This document shows positions 1 to 9,013 of a stretch of 64,000 nt of DNA, piece after piece. Each line of letters opens with the position of its first letter. Within the stretch, counting starts at the first letter, position 1. The translations under genes were made by a program, and so were the position numbers. The stretch is from Herbiconiux sp. GTDB taxonomy: Bacteria > Actinomycetota > Actinomycetes > Actinomycetales > Microbacteriaceae. Under the pieces are notes generated by a model. It was not told the origin of the DNA. It did not search any database and saw only the letters and a program-made list of their open reading frames with translations. The stretch covers positions 35,622 through 99,621 of the forward strand of contig NZ_JAHFUW010000008.1 in the NCBI RefSeq assembly GCF_023264855.1, written 5' to 3'.

Positions 1-414
1 CATGCCGGGCAGCCCGATCAGCGAGATCGACAGATACGTCTCGGCGTTCTGCTGCACGGCTTCGGTGCTCCCGAACAGACGGATGACGGCACCCACGAGC
101 GGCCAGCCGGCGACGGCCAGCAGCACCCCGACGCCCAGCGCCAGCCACATGCCGTCGATACCCGCCTTCACCGCGCCCGGGGTGTCGCCGGCACCCAGAC
201 GCCGGGCGACGGCCGGCGTGGTGGCGTAGGCGAGGAAGATCAGCAGCCCGACGACCGTCTGCAGGATCGCGCTGGCGACGCCGAGGCCGGCCAGAGCATC
301 CGCCCCCAGATGGCCCACCAGCGCGGTGTCGGTGAGCAGGAACAGGGGCTCGGCGACGAGCGCTCCGAGGGCTGGGACCGCGAGGCGCAGGATGTCGCGA
401 TCGATCGTCAGCAC
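1..414 (-). CDS. MATE-family multidrug/toxin exporter (DinF-like), N-terminal part
   Basis: Only the first 138 codons are in the window; the gene runs off the left edge. The N-terminus has the MATE pattern of hydrophobic helices, with a helix reading LVAEPLFLLTDTALVGHLG near residue 20 and a charged loop with ARRLGAGD about residue 70. MATE proteins expel cationic drugs or metabolites using Na+ or H+ gradients in the cytoplasmic membrane. The GTG start is chosen because a TAGGCT -10 box (421-426) lies exactly six bases upstream, the leaderless layout seen throughout this window, and the only nearby upstream ATG hits a stop after two codons. The DinF subgroup is likely but cannot be settled from a fragment. 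Confidence 0.85.
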   Translation of the reverse strand, partial: MLTIDRDILRLAVPALGALVAEPLFLLTDTALVGHLGADALAGLGVASAILQTVVGLLIFLAYATTPAVARRLGAGDTPGAVKAGIDGMWLALGVGVLLAVAGWPLVGAVIRLFGSTEAVQQNAETYLSISLIGLPGM

Positions 415-420
415 TCCATC

Positions 421-426
421 AGCCTA
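421..426 (-). promoter_or_regulatory. -10 box TAGGCT, leaderless promoter of the MATE gene
   Basis: TAGGCT followed by six bases and GTG. This spacing puts transcription start at the start codon and decides the start of the gene. Confidence 0.55.
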
Positions 427-533
427 GGACTCTGGTGCCCTCCGCCCCCCGGCTGGTAGCGTGCCGAATGTCAGCCCCGAACGCGCGCTCCGCTCGTGCG
501 GGCACCTGCCCCCACCCTGCGAAAGGCCGCGCG

Positions 534-959
534 ATGCCCGAATTCAGCTACGGACCGGTCGAACTCATCCTGGTCGGATTCGACGGGGAGCGACCCGGCC
601 CCGAGATCGTCGACGCCCTGCGGGACGTGATCGACGCCGGCACCGTCCGGCTGCTCGACCTCCTGTTCGTCACCCGCTCGCCTGAGGGCGCGCTCACCGT
701 GCTCGAACTCGAAGATGCGGGCGACGCGATCGGCCTCGGCGAGGTCGTGCTGGAGGCCACCGGGCTCGCCTCGTTCGAGGACATCGAGGAGCTGGCCGCC
801 GAGATCCCCGCGGGCTCCTCGGCCGCTCTGCTCGTGATCGAGCTGGCCTGGGCGAAGAACCTCGCGTCGAAGCTCGCCGCCGGCCACGGTGCCGTACTGA
901 GCACGGAGCGCATCCCGGCCCCCGTGGTGAACGAGGTCCTGGCCGCGCTCGCGGACTGA
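534..959 (+). CDS. DUF6325 family protein
   Basis: A 141-residue soluble protein beginning MPEFSYGPVELILVGFDG. It has an alpha/beta composition with acidic helices and a central segment rich in Ala, Ile and Glu. It matches the actinobacterial DUF6325 family, which has no assigned biochemical role. I use ATG 534 rather than an upstream in-frame start because a purine-rich GAAAGG (521-526) lies eight bases before it and the conserved sequence begins there. A SHOCT-domain gene follows 72 bases downstream on the same strand; this pairing is common in actinobacteria and suggests a shared but unknown envelope or stress role. Confidence 0.75.
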   Translation: MPEFSYGPVELILVGFDGERPGPEIVDALRDVIDAGTVRLLDLLFVTRSPEGALTVLELEDAGDAIGLGEVVLEATGLASFEDIEELAAEIPAGSSAALLVIELAWAKNLASKLAAGHGAVLSTERIPAPVVNEVLAALAD

Positions 960-1031
960 ACAGCGGCAGCGCTGCGCTGCTTCCACCCACCTCACGAAGA
1001 CCCTTCCGTACGATCCGACAGGAGAACCGAC

Positions 1032-1394
1032 ATGCCCATGTTCCGACGAGCTGGCCGACCAGGCCTCATCGGCCTCGCCGCCCGCACCGCCGTCGTGGCC
1101 GGAACCGCCAGCGCGGTCTCCGGCGGGATCCACAACCGTCAGATGCAGAAGGCCCAGGGCCAGCAGGATCAGGCGGCATTCCAGGCCCAGCAGCAGCAGG
1201 CGCAGATCGACGCCGCAGCCGCGGCCGCCGTGGCCGCTCAGCAGGCCGCGGCTCCGGCTCCGGCACCTGCCGCACCCGCGCCTGCGGGTGGTGTCGACAT
1301 CATCGCCGAGCTGCAGAAGCTGGCCGCCCTCAAAGACGCCGGCGTTCTCACCGACGCCGAGTTCACGGCCGCGAAGGCCAAGCTGCTGGCCTGA
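1032..1394 (+). CDS. SHOCT domain protein
   Basis: A 120-residue protein. Residues 1-35 are basic and weakly hydrophobic (RRAGRPGLIGLAARTAVVAG). Residues 36-85 form a Gln/Ala/Pro-rich linker. The last 30 residues form a SHOCT domain, with ELQKLAALKDAGVLTDAEF and a terminal AKLLA. SHOCT is a short helical oligomerisation module often attached to membrane or stress proteins. An AGGAGA Shine-Dalgarno (1020-1025) precedes the ATG. It is probably co-transcribed with the DUF6325 gene upstream. Confidence 0.8.
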   Translation: MPMFRRAGRPGLIGLAARTAVVAGTASAVSGGIHNRQMQKAQGQQDQAAFQAQQQQAQIDAAAAAAVAAQQAAAPAPAPAAPAPAGGVDIIAELQKLAALKDAGVLTDAEFTAAKAKLLA

Positions 1395-1445
1395 CCCGCA
1401 CCCCCCTCGCTTCCGCCCTCCCGGCACGCTGTCGGACGGGGTGCG

Positions 1446-1451
1446 TAGAGT
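1446..1451 (+). promoter_or_regulatory. -10 box TAGAGT, leaderless promoter of the M13 peptidase
   Basis: TAGAGT, six bases, then GTG at 1458. It supports the GTG start. Confidence 0.5.
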
Positions 1452-1457
1452 TACGGG

Positions 1458-3431
1458 GTGACTGCATCCGGAATCGACACCAACGAACTCGACCCCAGCA
1501 TCCGCGCGCAAGACGACCTGTTCCGGCACGTCAACGGCCGGTGGATCGCGCGCACCGAGATCCCCGAAGACAAGGCGCGCTACGGCTCGTTCTACGAACT
1601 CGCCGAAGAGGCCGAGAAGAACGTGCGCACCATCATCGATGAGGCCAAGGATGCCGCTGAGGGCACCGAGGCCCGCAAATTCGGCGATCTCTTCTCCTCG
1701 TTCATCGACGAGGAGCGCATCGACGCCCTCGGGGCCGCCCCCGTGGCGCCGCAGCTGGCGCTGATCGACACCATCGACGATCTGCCCACCCTCGCCCGCA
1801 CCCTCGGCCGCCTCGAGCGCGAGGGCGTCTCGGGCCTGCTGCGCCTGTTCGTCGACAACGACCCGGGCGATCCCGAGCGCTACCTCGTGTTCGTCGAGCA
1901 GGGTGGCATCTCGCTGCCGGATGAGAGCTACTTCCGCGACGAGAAGTTCGCGTCGGTGCGGGAGGCCTACCTCGGCCACATCCAGCGGATGTTCGAGCTC
2001 GCGGGGCTGGATGACGCCCCGCGCCGGGCGCAGCGCGTGTTCGACCTCGAGACCGCCATCGCGGCCACGCACTGGGACAACGTGCGCACCCGCGATGCCC
2101 AGGCCACCTACAACCTGCTCGGCTGGGATGCGGTGGTCGACCTCGCGGGGCCCTCGGGCGCCGTCGACGGCGGGTCGTTCCTGGCTCTCTGGCGCGAGGC
2201 CCTGGATGCCCCGGCCGGCGTCTTCGACGAGCTCGTCGTGCGCGAACCGAGCTTCGTCACGGGCGTCTCCGAGGTGCTGGCCGGCCAGCCGCTGGGGAGC
2301 TGGAAGGACTGGCTGGCCTGGAAGGTCGTGCACGGCTGGGCGCCCTACCTCTCGAGCGACTTCGTGGAGGAGAACTTCGACTTCTACGCCCGCACGCTCA
2401 CCGGCACCCCGAGCATTCGTGCCCGCTGGAAGCGCGGCGTCTCGCTGGTGGAGGGCGCCATGGGAGAGGCCGTCGGCCGCATCTACGTCGAGAAGCACTT
2501 CCCGTCCACGGCCAAGGCGGCCATGGACATCCTGGTAGCCAACCTCATCGAGGCCTACCGCCAGTCGATCACCACGCTGGAGTGGATGAGCCCGGCGACG
2601 CGCGAGCGGGCACTGGAGAAGCTCGGCAAGTTCACGCCCAAGATCGGCTTCCCGGTGAAGTGGCGCGACTACTCCGCGCTCGCGATCAGCCCCACCGACC
2701 TCATCGCGAACGTGCGCGCCACGAGCGAATTCGAGTTCCAGCGCGAGCTCGGCAAGATCGGCAAACCGCTCGACCGCGACGAGTGGTTCATGACGCCGCA
2801 GACGATCAACGCGTACTACAACCCCGGGTTCAACGAGATCGTGTTCCCGGCGGCCATCCTGCAGTTCCCGTTCTTCGACGAGTCGCGGGATGCGGCGGCC
2901 AACTACGGTGCGATCGGTGCGGTCATCGGGCACGAGATCGGTCACGGCTTCGACGATCAGGGCTCGCGGTTCGACGGCGACGGGAAGCTCACCGACTGGT
3001 GGACGGAAGACGACCGCGAGTCGTTCGAGAAGCTCACCTCGTCGCTGATCGCGCAGTACGACGCACTCGCTCCGGCGCAGGTTCCCGAGCACCACGTGAA
3101 CGGCGCGCTCACCATCGGCGAGAACATCGGCGACCTGGGCGGCCTCGGCATCGCCTGGAAGGCCTACCTGCTCTCCCTCGATGGCGCCGAACCGCCCGTC
3201 GTCGACGGATTCACGGGCGCCCAGCGCTTCTTCCTCTCCTGGGCGCAGGCCTGGCAGCAGAAGTCGCGCGACGAGGAGGTCATCCGCCTGCTCTCGATCG
3301 ATCCGCACTCGCCGAACGAGTTCCGGTGCAACCAGATCGTGCGCAACATCGACGAGTTCTACGCGGCTTTCGACGTGGCCTCCACCGACAGTCTCTGGTT
3401 GGACCCAGCTGAGCGTGTGACCATCTGGTAG
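1458..3431 (+). CDS. M13 family zinc metallopeptidase (PepO/neprilysin type)
   Basis: A 657-residue endopeptidase of the neprilysin clan. The zinc site is HEIGH at residues 492-496 (two His ligands and the catalytic Glu493). The third ligand is Glu555 in ENIGDLGG, whose Asp559 completes the M13 signature. The substrate-binding stretch INAYYNPGFNEIVFP lies before it. There is no signal peptide or membrane anchor, unlike the mammalian enzymes, so the protein is predicted cytoplasmic, as is usual for bacterial PepO of this length. It probably degrades oligopeptides of up to a few dozen residues. The GTG start is set by the leaderless -10 box at 1446. A stem-loop follows the stop. Confidence 0.95.
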   Translation: MTASGIDTNELDPSIRAQDDLFRHVNGRWIARTEIPEDKARYGSFYELAEEAEKNVRTIIDEAKDAAEGTEARKFGDLFSSFIDEERIDALGAAPVAPQLALIDTIDDLPTLARTLGRLEREGVSGLLRLFVDNDPGDPERYLVFVEQGGISLPDESYFRDEKFASVREAYLGHIQRMFELAGLDDAPRRAQRVFDLETAIAATHWDNVRTRDAQATYNLLGWDAVVDLAGPSGAVDGGSFLALWREALDAPAGVFDELVVREPSFVTGVSEVLAGQPLGSWKDWLAWKVVHGWAPYLSSDFVEENFDFYARTLTGTPSIRARWKRGVSLVEGAMGEAVGRIYVEKHFPSTAKAAMDILVANLIEAYRQSITTLEWMSPATRERALEKLGKFTPKIGFPVKWRDYSALAISPTDLIANVRATSEFEFQRELGKIGKPLDRDEWFMTPQTINAYYNPGFNEIVFPAAILQFPFFDESRDAAANYGAIGAVIGHEIGHGFDDQGSRFDGDGKLTDWWTEDDRESFEKLTSSLIAQYDALAPAQVPEHHVNGALTIGENIGDLGGLGIAWKAYLLSLDGAEPPVVDGFTGAQRFFLSWAQAWQQKSRDEEVIRLLSIDPHSPNEFRCNQIVRNIDEFYAAFDVASTDSLWLDPAERVTIW

Positions 3432-3441
3432 TACTGCCGAA

Positions 3442-3470
3442 CCCGGGCGCGCGATCTGATCCCGCCCGGG
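3442..3470 (+). terminator. GC-rich stem-loop after the M13 peptidase
   Basis: Arms CCCGGGCG and CGCCCGGG (8 bp) around a 13-base loop, beginning 10 bases after the stop codon. There is no clear T-run, so it is a weak terminator or mRNA-stabilising hairpin. Confidence 0.35.
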
Positions 3471-3492
3471 AGGCCGAGGGAGGCTCCTGAGC

Positions 3493-4470
3493 ATGCCGGA
3501 TTCGATCCGTCGCCGCGCGCGAGACGAGCGGGACGCCGCCGCCCCGCGCGGCCGCCGTTCGGTCGGCGACGGCTCCGACGGCGTGATCTTCCGCAAGGGG
3601 TTCGCCTCGCTCACCGAACTGGCGCTCTCCGGCGTGCAGGTGACGGCGTCGGTGGTCGACCTCGAATCGGGCCGCGTGCTGTTCTCCGTCGACGACCACC
3701 TCTCGGTGCCGACGGCCTCGATCGGCAAGGTGCTGCTGCTGATCGAGGTGGCGGCACGGATCTCCGCTCGCGACGGGCGCTCGCGTGAGGCCGGGCGGGA
3801 AGGCACCTCGCCCCGCACGGCGCGGGCCGCTCCCGGGGCGGAGGCGCTCAGCATCCTGAACCGCACGGCGCAGGACTCGGTCGCCGATTCCGGTCTCTGG
3901 CAGCATCTGCAGGTGCCGGCCCTGCCCTTGGCCGATCTCGCCGCACTGATCGGTGCCACCAGCGACAACCTCGCCACCAACGTGCTGCTGCGCCGCATCG
4001 GTCTGGATGCCGTGCGGGCGCGGGCGGAATCCCTGGGCCTCCGGCGCACCCTGCTGCTCGACATCGTGCGCGAGGTGCGCGGTCCGGATGACGCACCGCA
4101 GCTCTCGGTCGGCTCCGCACGCGAGCTCGCGGGCCTGTTCCGCCGGCTGCAGCGCGGCGAGATCGTCGACGCGACGACGAGCGAACTCGTGGTCGGCTGG
4201 CTGGGTCTCGGCACCGACCTCTCGATGGTCGCGGGAGCCTTCGGGCTCGATCCGCTGGCCCACCTGGGCGAAGACCACGGCATCACCCTGTTCAACAAGA
4301 CCGGAACGGATGCCGGCATCCGCTCGGAGGCGGGCGTGGTGCAGGGCCCGCGGGCCGGTGTCTCCTACGCGGTCACCATGCGCTTCAACGACTCCACGCT
4401 GCCCGGCCGCCTAGCGGTGCTCGACGGCATGCGCACCCTCGGCACCGACCTGCTCGAGTACATCTTCTGA
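3493..4470 (+). CDS. Serine hydrolase of the class A beta-lactamase/DD-peptidase fold
   Basis: A 325-residue protein with all three active-site motifs of the penicillin-recognising fold: SIGK (nucleophile Ser76, Lys79), SDN at 157-159 and KTG at 269-271. The omega-loop glutamate of true class A beta-lactamases (ExxLN) is not evident between SDN and KTG, so hydrolysis of beta-lactams is doubtful and a peptidase or esterase role is equally likely. The N-terminus is a long basic stretch with no clear export signal, which is odd for this fold. A GGGAGG-type ribosome site lies just upstream. It may be read with the M13 peptidase gene 61 bases upstream. Confidence 0.8.
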   Translation: MPDSIRRRARDERDAAAPRGRRSVGDGSDGVIFRKGFASLTELALSGVQVTASVVDLESGRVLFSVDDHLSVPTASIGKVLLLIEVAARISARDGRSREAGREGTSPRTARAAPGAEALSILNRTAQDSVADSGLWQHLQVPALPLADLAALIGATSDNLATNVLLRRIGLDAVRARAESLGLRRTLLLDIVREVRGPDDAPQLSVGSARELAGLFRRLQRGEIVDATTSELVVGWLGLGTDLSMVAGAFGLDPLAHLGEDHGITLFNKTGTDAGIRSEAGVVQGPRAGVSYAVTMRFNDSTLPGRLAVLDGMRTLGTDLLEYIF

Positions 4471-4493
4471 GTCGGGACCACCCGCTCAGCCCG

Positions 4494-6755
4494 CTAGTGC
4501 GCTAGATAGCCTCGCAGTTGGTCGAACGTGATTGCTGAGACGGTATTGGTACCGCCGAGCACGACGATGTGACGCGGGTTGAGCCGGCGCAGTTCGGTTG
4601 CGATGACGGCGGGGATGCCGTCGGCGGTGACGAGCAGCACCGGCGCGCCACGGCGGATGGCGGCAGCAGACCCGGAGAGCGCGTCGGGGAAGACGGCACC
4701 GGAGGCGACATACACCGTCGTGGTATTGGCGGGGAAGGTGCCGGCCGACACCGCTGCCGAAACGGCGTATCGATCAGCGCCGCCGACCCTGGTGGTGGGG
4801 GCGACCTGGTTGAGCGCGGTGAGAACACCGTCGGACACAGTGTTCGTTCCACCGAGGACGATGATCTTCGTGGGGGCGAGCCGCTTGAGTTCGGCGGCGA
4901 CCGAGGCGGGGACCGCTCCCTTCTGCACGAGCAACACGGGTCCCTTGAGTGCGCCTGCGGCGGCGGAACCGGAGAGGGCATCAGGAAACACTTCACCGGA
5001 GGCGACGTAGGCTACCGGCGGCGATGCGGCGAAGAAGACGGCCTGCGACGCATTGGCGGAAACCTCGTACCGGTCTGCGCCCGCAATTCGGATCACTCCG
5101 GAGCGCGAAAATGTCCTCAGTTGATTCTCAATGTCCGAGCTCACCGTATTCGTGCCTCCCATGAGGAGGATGACCAGCGGGTGGAGGCGGCGCAGTTCGG
5201 CTTGCACCGCAGCTGGGAGCAGGTCTGCCTGAGTGAGAAGTACCGGGGCAGCGGCGGCGCCGGCGGCGGCGGAGGCAGATAGCGCATCCGGGAAGACCTG
5301 GCCCGATGCGACGAAGGCTCGATCGACGTCAGCCGGAAACGTATCGGCGGAGGTCGCTGCCGATACGGCATATCGATCGGCGCCCCCCAGACGATCTATG
5401 CGGGAGTCTGCTGCGGTATTGCGGATGTAAACCTGGTCGATACCCGTTGCTGTCTCCGGTGTCAGGTTGGTCGCATTCGAGGTGAAAGCCACGAACTGGC
5501 CGTCATCCGAAGGCACCGGAAAGTACGACTGCCGATCCGTCCGCGAGGTGGTTCCTGAGGCGGGCATTCCGACGAACTTGAACACTCCTGTCGCAATATC
5601 CAGAAGGTAGGCGCGATTAGTGCTTGGGAGACCTTCAACCTCAGGGACGACCTTACTAATGGAATCGAATGCCAAGTGCTGTCCATCGGTGGAGAGTCGA
5701 AGGTTCGAAAGGGAGAACTTGGGTGCCAGATCTCGGGTCATTGCAGTGGTGGTGTCACGGATGTATCCGCCTCCAGTCCCGCGCGACGTGGTCAGGTTGG
5801 AAGCACTGCTCCCGAAGGCCACCAACGTCGCGTCGCCGGACATCGTCATCGACTCGACGGGGCGATTCGCGCCGGTGACGGCATCAGCGCTGACGCTCGC
5901 CAGAGTCGTCGTTCCGGCTGGCACGTTCCTCAGAAACACTTGCGGGATGGAATGCACATCGGTCGGTGTGAGGCTTGCGGCGCTGATGAAACCGACAACG
6001 CTGCCGTCGGATGAGACCGAAGGTAGGAAAGCTCCGAGCCGGGCACCTTTGCCCGCGGACTCGATACTCGCCATCGTCGTCGTGCCCGCTGCGATGTCGC
6101 GCACGAAGACCTGGCCGAATCCACGGTTGTCCTCCGTCGTGAGGTTTGTCGAACCCGAGGTGAAGACGACCGCATTCCCATCACGGGAAAGGCTCATCTC
6201 AGATGGGACTCCACTGTTGCCCACATCGTGGCCTGCAGTGTTACTCACGTCGATGACTGTGGAGGTGCCCGTCTCGCTGGACCACAGGAAGACATGCGGA
6301 ATTCTATCTGAGACGCCGGATACGAGATCGGTAGCGCTTGACAAGAACGCCACCTTGGTGCCGTCTCCGGAGATCGACGGCCTGGATGACGTTAAATCGC
6401 CGGGAGCGCCTGTGCTCGTCGCGCTTACCAGCCGAGTCGTTCCGGTCACTGTATCGCGCACATACACTTGCGACCTGCCAGTCGGATTGGCGACGACCAT
6501 GTTCGTAGATTTGGTCGCGAAGGCGACATACCTACCGTCGGACGAAATCGATGAGACCCCCGAGATGTCGACGGAACCGGATGGACTGTCACCGCCCTGG
6601 GGCGGCGTTACACCCGCCACGCTTACCAGCTGAGTGCTCGAAGGACCGGGGCCTGCGGCATGCGCGGCAGGTACACGCGACACGGGCGTGAGCCCGGTCA
6701 GCAACAGCCCTCCTAGTGCCAGCGCGGCGAGGCCCGTCGCAATCCGTTCGCGCAT
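4494..6755 (-). CDS. Secreted protein: TolB-like beta-propeller plus three cell wall-binding repeats 2
   Basis: A 753-residue exported protein. Residues 1-33 are a signal peptide (MRERIATGLAALALGGLLLT, then an AHA cleavage site). Residues 45-460 hold at least seven propeller-blade repeats of the type SxDGxxVAFxSxATNL, as in TolB/PD40 domains. Residues 465-753 hold three cell wall-binding repeats 2, each starting R(L/I/V)(G/A)GADRY, with VFPDALS in the middle and a VLGGTNTVS close. It is probably anchored non-covalently to the wall, with the propeller displaying a binding surface. The start is ATG 6755 because GGAGGT lies six bases before it; an upstream in-frame ATG lacks a site. GC is visibly lower than in neighbouring genes, especially in the propeller half, hinting at transfer or relaxed codon selection. 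Confidence 0.85.
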   Translation of the reverse strand: MRERIATGLAALALGGLLLTGLTPVSRVPAAHAAGPGPSSTQLVSVAGVTPPQGGDSPSGSVDISGVSSISSDGRYVAFATKSTNMVVANPTGRSQVYVRDTVTGTTRLVSATSTGAPGDLTSSRPSISGDGTKVAFLSSATDLVSGVSDRIPHVFLWSSETGTSTVIDVSNTAGHDVGNSGVPSEMSLSRDGNAVVFTSGSTNLTTEDNRGFGQVFVRDIAAGTTTMASIESAGKGARLGAFLPSVSSDGSVVGFISAASLTPTDVHSIPQVFLRNVPAGTTTLASVSADAVTGANRPVESMTMSGDATLVAFGSSASNLTTSRGTGGGYIRDTTTAMTRDLAPKFSLSNLRLSTDGQHLAFDSISKVVPEVEGLPSTNRAYLLDIATGVFKFVGMPASGTTSRTDRQSYFPVPSDDGQFVAFTSNATNLTPETATGIDQVYIRNTAADSRIDRLGGADRYAVSAATSADTFPADVDRAFVASGQVFPDALSASAAAGAAAAPVLLTQADLLPAAVQAELRRLHPLVILLMGGTNTVSSDIENQLRTFSRSGVIRIAGADRYEVSANASQAVFFAASPPVAYVASGEVFPDALSGSAAAGALKGPVLLVQKGAVPASVAAELKRLAPTKIIVLGGTNTVSDGVLTALNQVAPTTRVGGADRYAVSAAVSAGTFPANTTTVYVASGAVFPDALSGSAAAIRRGAPVLLVTADGIPAVIATELRRLNPRHIVVLGGTNTVSAITFDQLRGYLAH

Positions 6756-6840
6756 CGTGAACCTCCAGGTCGACGGACCCACCGGGTGCAGGTCGTACAA
6801 ACCTGAAGGTATATCACTTTATTCGCGAATTCCAGTGCCG

Positions 6841-7833
6841 TCAGCGGGTGAGGGCCGAGAGCAGGCGCAGCGCCTCGCCGACGGCGGGCACGTGGTCGGC
6901 GCCCGGGCGGGTGACGGCGACGATCAGACGGTGATCGCCGCCCGCCGTGGGACGCGCGTGGACGCCCGGCGGCAGCGGCGAGGTGGTGAGGGCGAGGGCC
7001 GGCAGCAGGGCGACGCCGAGGCCGGCCGCGACCATGCTGATCACGGCCACGACGTTGTCGGTCTCGAACGCGATCGCGGGCGCGAAGCCGCTGCGGGCGC
7101 AGGAGTCGAGCAGGTGGCTGCGGCAGCGCGGGCAACCGGCGATCCAGTTCTCGTTCCGCAGCTCCGCCAGGTCGACGGCCGCGGAGTCGAGCTGGTAGTC
7201 GTCGCCCACGCTGCCGCCGGTTCCGGATGCCGCGACCCCGCCCCGGAGGGCCGGATGCCCCTCCGGCGCCAGCAGCACGAGATCGTCGCGCTGCAGCGCG
7301 GTCACCACGAGCCCCTCGGTGCCGGCCGCGAAGGCGTCGTTCGGATCGGCCGGATAGTGGAACGCGATCGCCACGTCGCTGAGGCCGTCGCGCACGGCCA
7401 CGACCGCCTCGGGCGGTTCGGCCTCGAGGTAGGTGAAACGCACGCCCTCGTGTTCGGCCCCCATCGCCTGGATGAGTCGGGGCACGATGGTCGATGACGC
7501 CGAGGGGAACGCGGCCAACCGCACGCGCCCGGTGCGCAGCCCCGACAGATCGGCCAGTTCCCCGGCGGCCGCATCCAGCGCCCCGAGCACCGCCTCCGCG
7601 TGACGGGCGAGCACCTCGCCCGCATCCGTCAGCCGGATGCCGCGACCCGAGCGAGTAACCAAGGTCATGCCGATGCGCGACTCGACGCGCTTGAGCTGCT
7701 GGCTGAGGGCCGGCTGGCTGAAGCCGAGCACGGCGGCGGCTCGCGTGATCGAGCCGTAGTCGGCGATGGCCGCGACCGCGCGGAGGGTCTGCGAGTCGAG
7801 GTCGAACGTGCCGGCGAGCGGAGTGAGGGTCAC
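6841..7833 (-). CDS. LysR family transcriptional regulator
   Basis: A 330-residue regulator. The winged helix-turn-helix is at about residues 12-70 (YGSITRAAAVLGFSQPALSQ), followed by a periplasmic-binding-like effector domain. It is divergent from the class V aminotransferase gene, the classic arrangement for a LysR protein and its target. GTG 7833 is placed six bases after a TAGTCT -10 box. The effector is unknown; an amino acid or a kynurenine-type compound would fit the neighbour. Confidence 0.92.
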   Translation of the reverse strand: MTLTPLAGTFDLDSQTLRAVAAIADYGSITRAAAVLGFSQPALSQQLKRVESRIGMTLVTRSGRGIRLTDAGEVLARHAEAVLGALDAAAGELADLSGLRTGRVRLAAFPSASSTIVPRLIQAMGAEHEGVRFTYLEAEPPEAVVAVRDGLSDVAIAFHYPADPNDAFAAGTEGLVVTALQRDDLVLLAPEGHPALRGGVAASGTGGSVGDDYQLDSAAVDLAELRNENWIAGCPRCRSHLLDSCARSGFAPAIAFETDNVVAVISMVAAGLGVALLPALALTTSPLPPGVHARPTAGGDHRLIVAVTRPGADHVPAVGEALRLLSALTR

Positions 7834-7839
7834 GGCGCC

Positions 7840-7845
7840 AGACTA
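7840..7845 (-). promoter_or_regulatory. -10 box TAGTCT, leaderless promoter of the LysR gene
   Basis: TAGTCT, six bases, then GTG at 7833. Confidence 0.45.
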
Positions 7846-7869
7846 CGGCAGATCCATAACGTGATGTGA

Positions 7870-7883
7870 TGGGAACCATCCCA
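7870..7883. promoter_or_regulatory. Dyad TGGGA-N4-TCCCA in the divergent LysR/aminotransferase promoter
   Basis: A perfect 5+5 bp inverted repeat in the 94-base divergent intergenic region, between the two predicted start sites. It is a candidate LysR binding site, although it does not show the usual T-N11-A form. Confidence 0.35.
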
Positions 7884-7927
7884 AGTCGGTTCTTGTCGAA
7901 TGAGTGCGAGGTCGCGAGGCTGGAGCC

Positions 7928-9007
7928 ATGACAAGCCGAGCCACCGCGAGCCCCCTCTCCCTCGATGCGCTGCGCGAGCACTTCACGGTGCGTCCCGGGT
8001 ATCTCTCGGCCTGCATGATCGGGGTGCCGCCACGCGAGGCGGTCGAGGCGCTGACGGCTGACCTGGCCGCCTTCGCGGAGGGCCATCGCGATCCCGGCTC
8101 GTACGGTGTCGCGGTGGAGCGGGCGCGTGAGGCCTTCGCCCGGCTGAGCGGAGTGCCGGCTGATCACGTGGCCGTCGGGTCGCAGGCTTCGGTGACGGCG
8201 GGGATGATCGCGTCGTCGCTTCCTGCCGGCTCGGAGGTGCTCGTGGTGGAGGGCGACTTCAGCTCGATGGTGTTCCCCTTCGTGGTGCAGGAGCAGCAGG
8301 GACGCCTCTCGGTGCGCTGCGTTCCGCTCGACGCGCTCGCGGCGAGCATCCGCCCGGAGACCGCGCTCGTGTCGTTCTCGCTGGTGCAGTCGGCCACGGG
8401 CGCGGTGGCCGACGTCGACGCCGTGCTCGAGGCGGCGGCCGCACACGGGGCCGCCACGTTCTGCGACACCACGCAGGCGGTGGGCTGGATGCCGGTCGAC
8501 GCCTCCCGCTTCGACGCCACCGTGTGCCACTCCTACAAGTGGCTCTGCGCGCCCCGCGGATGCTGCTTCACGACGCTGCGCCCGGCCTTCGCCGCGCGGC
8601 TCGTGCCGAACTCCGCCGGCTGGTACAGCGGAGACGACGTGTGGGGCTCGTGCTACGGACCGGGGATGCGGCTGGCCGGATCCGCCCGCCGCTTCGACGT
8701 CTCGCCCGCCTGGCAGGCCTGGATCGGGGCGGCCGAGTCGCTCGAGCTGTTCGCCTCGGCCGATGCGGAGGAGATCCGCCGCCACTGCGTGGGACTCGCG
8801 GATGCGCTCTGCCGCCGCCTCGGGGTGTCCGAGGCGCACAGCGCGATCGTGACCTGGCCGGATGAGGACGGCCGCGCGATCGCCGCGCTGACCGAGGCTG
8901 GTATCGCCGCCTCGTCCCGTTCGGGCCGGGTGCGCGTGGCGTTCCACGTCTGGAATGACGCCTCCGACGTCGAGCGCGTCTGCGCGGCCCTGGGTCTCTC
9001 GGCGTGA
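7928..9007 (+). CDS. Class V aminotransferase-fold PLP enzyme
   Basis: A 359-residue fold-type I PLP enzyme related to cysteine desulfurases and kynureninases. The Schiff-base lysine is K204 in CHSYKWLCAP. The PLP-phosphate and pyridine contacts fit the stretches AVGSQASVTAGM and FCDTTQAVGWMP (Asp-x-x-Gln). SYKWL is the class V hallmark, but I see nothing that fixes the substrate. ATG 7928 is preferred over an in-frame GTG 24 bases upstream: GAGGCT followed by six bases gives a leaderless layout, and the family's N-terminal sequence begins there. It is divergent from a LysR gene that probably controls it. Confidence 0.85.
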   Translation: MTSRATASPLSLDALREHFTVRPGYLSACMIGVPPREAVEALTADLAAFAEGHRDPGSYGVAVERAREAFARLSGVPADHVAVGSQASVTAGMIASSLPAGSEVLVVEGDFSSMVFPFVVQEQQGRLSVRCVPLDALAASIRPETALVSFSLVQSATGAVADVDAVLEAAAAHGAATFCDTTQAVGWMPVDASRFDATVCHSYKWLCAPRGCCFTTLRPAFAARLVPNSAGWYSGDDVWGSCYGPGMRLAGSARRFDVSPAWQAWIGAAESLELFASADAEEIRRHCVGLADALCRRLGVSEAHSAIVTWPDEDGRAIAALTEAGIAASSRSGRVRVAFHVWNDASDVERVCAALGLSA

Positions 9008-9013
9008 GGAGGG

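Noticed and set aside
471..4319. A minus-strand open frame of more than 1200 codons opposite the M13 peptidase and serine hydrolase.
   Set aside because: It is antisense to genes with clear active-site motifs and has the Arg/Ala/Gly/Pro-rich composition of a GC-rich shadow frame.
3493..4470. Reading the serine hydrolase as an antibiotic-resistance beta-lactamase.
   Set aside because: The omega-loop glutamate needed for deacylation in class A enzymes is not seen and there is no clear export signal.
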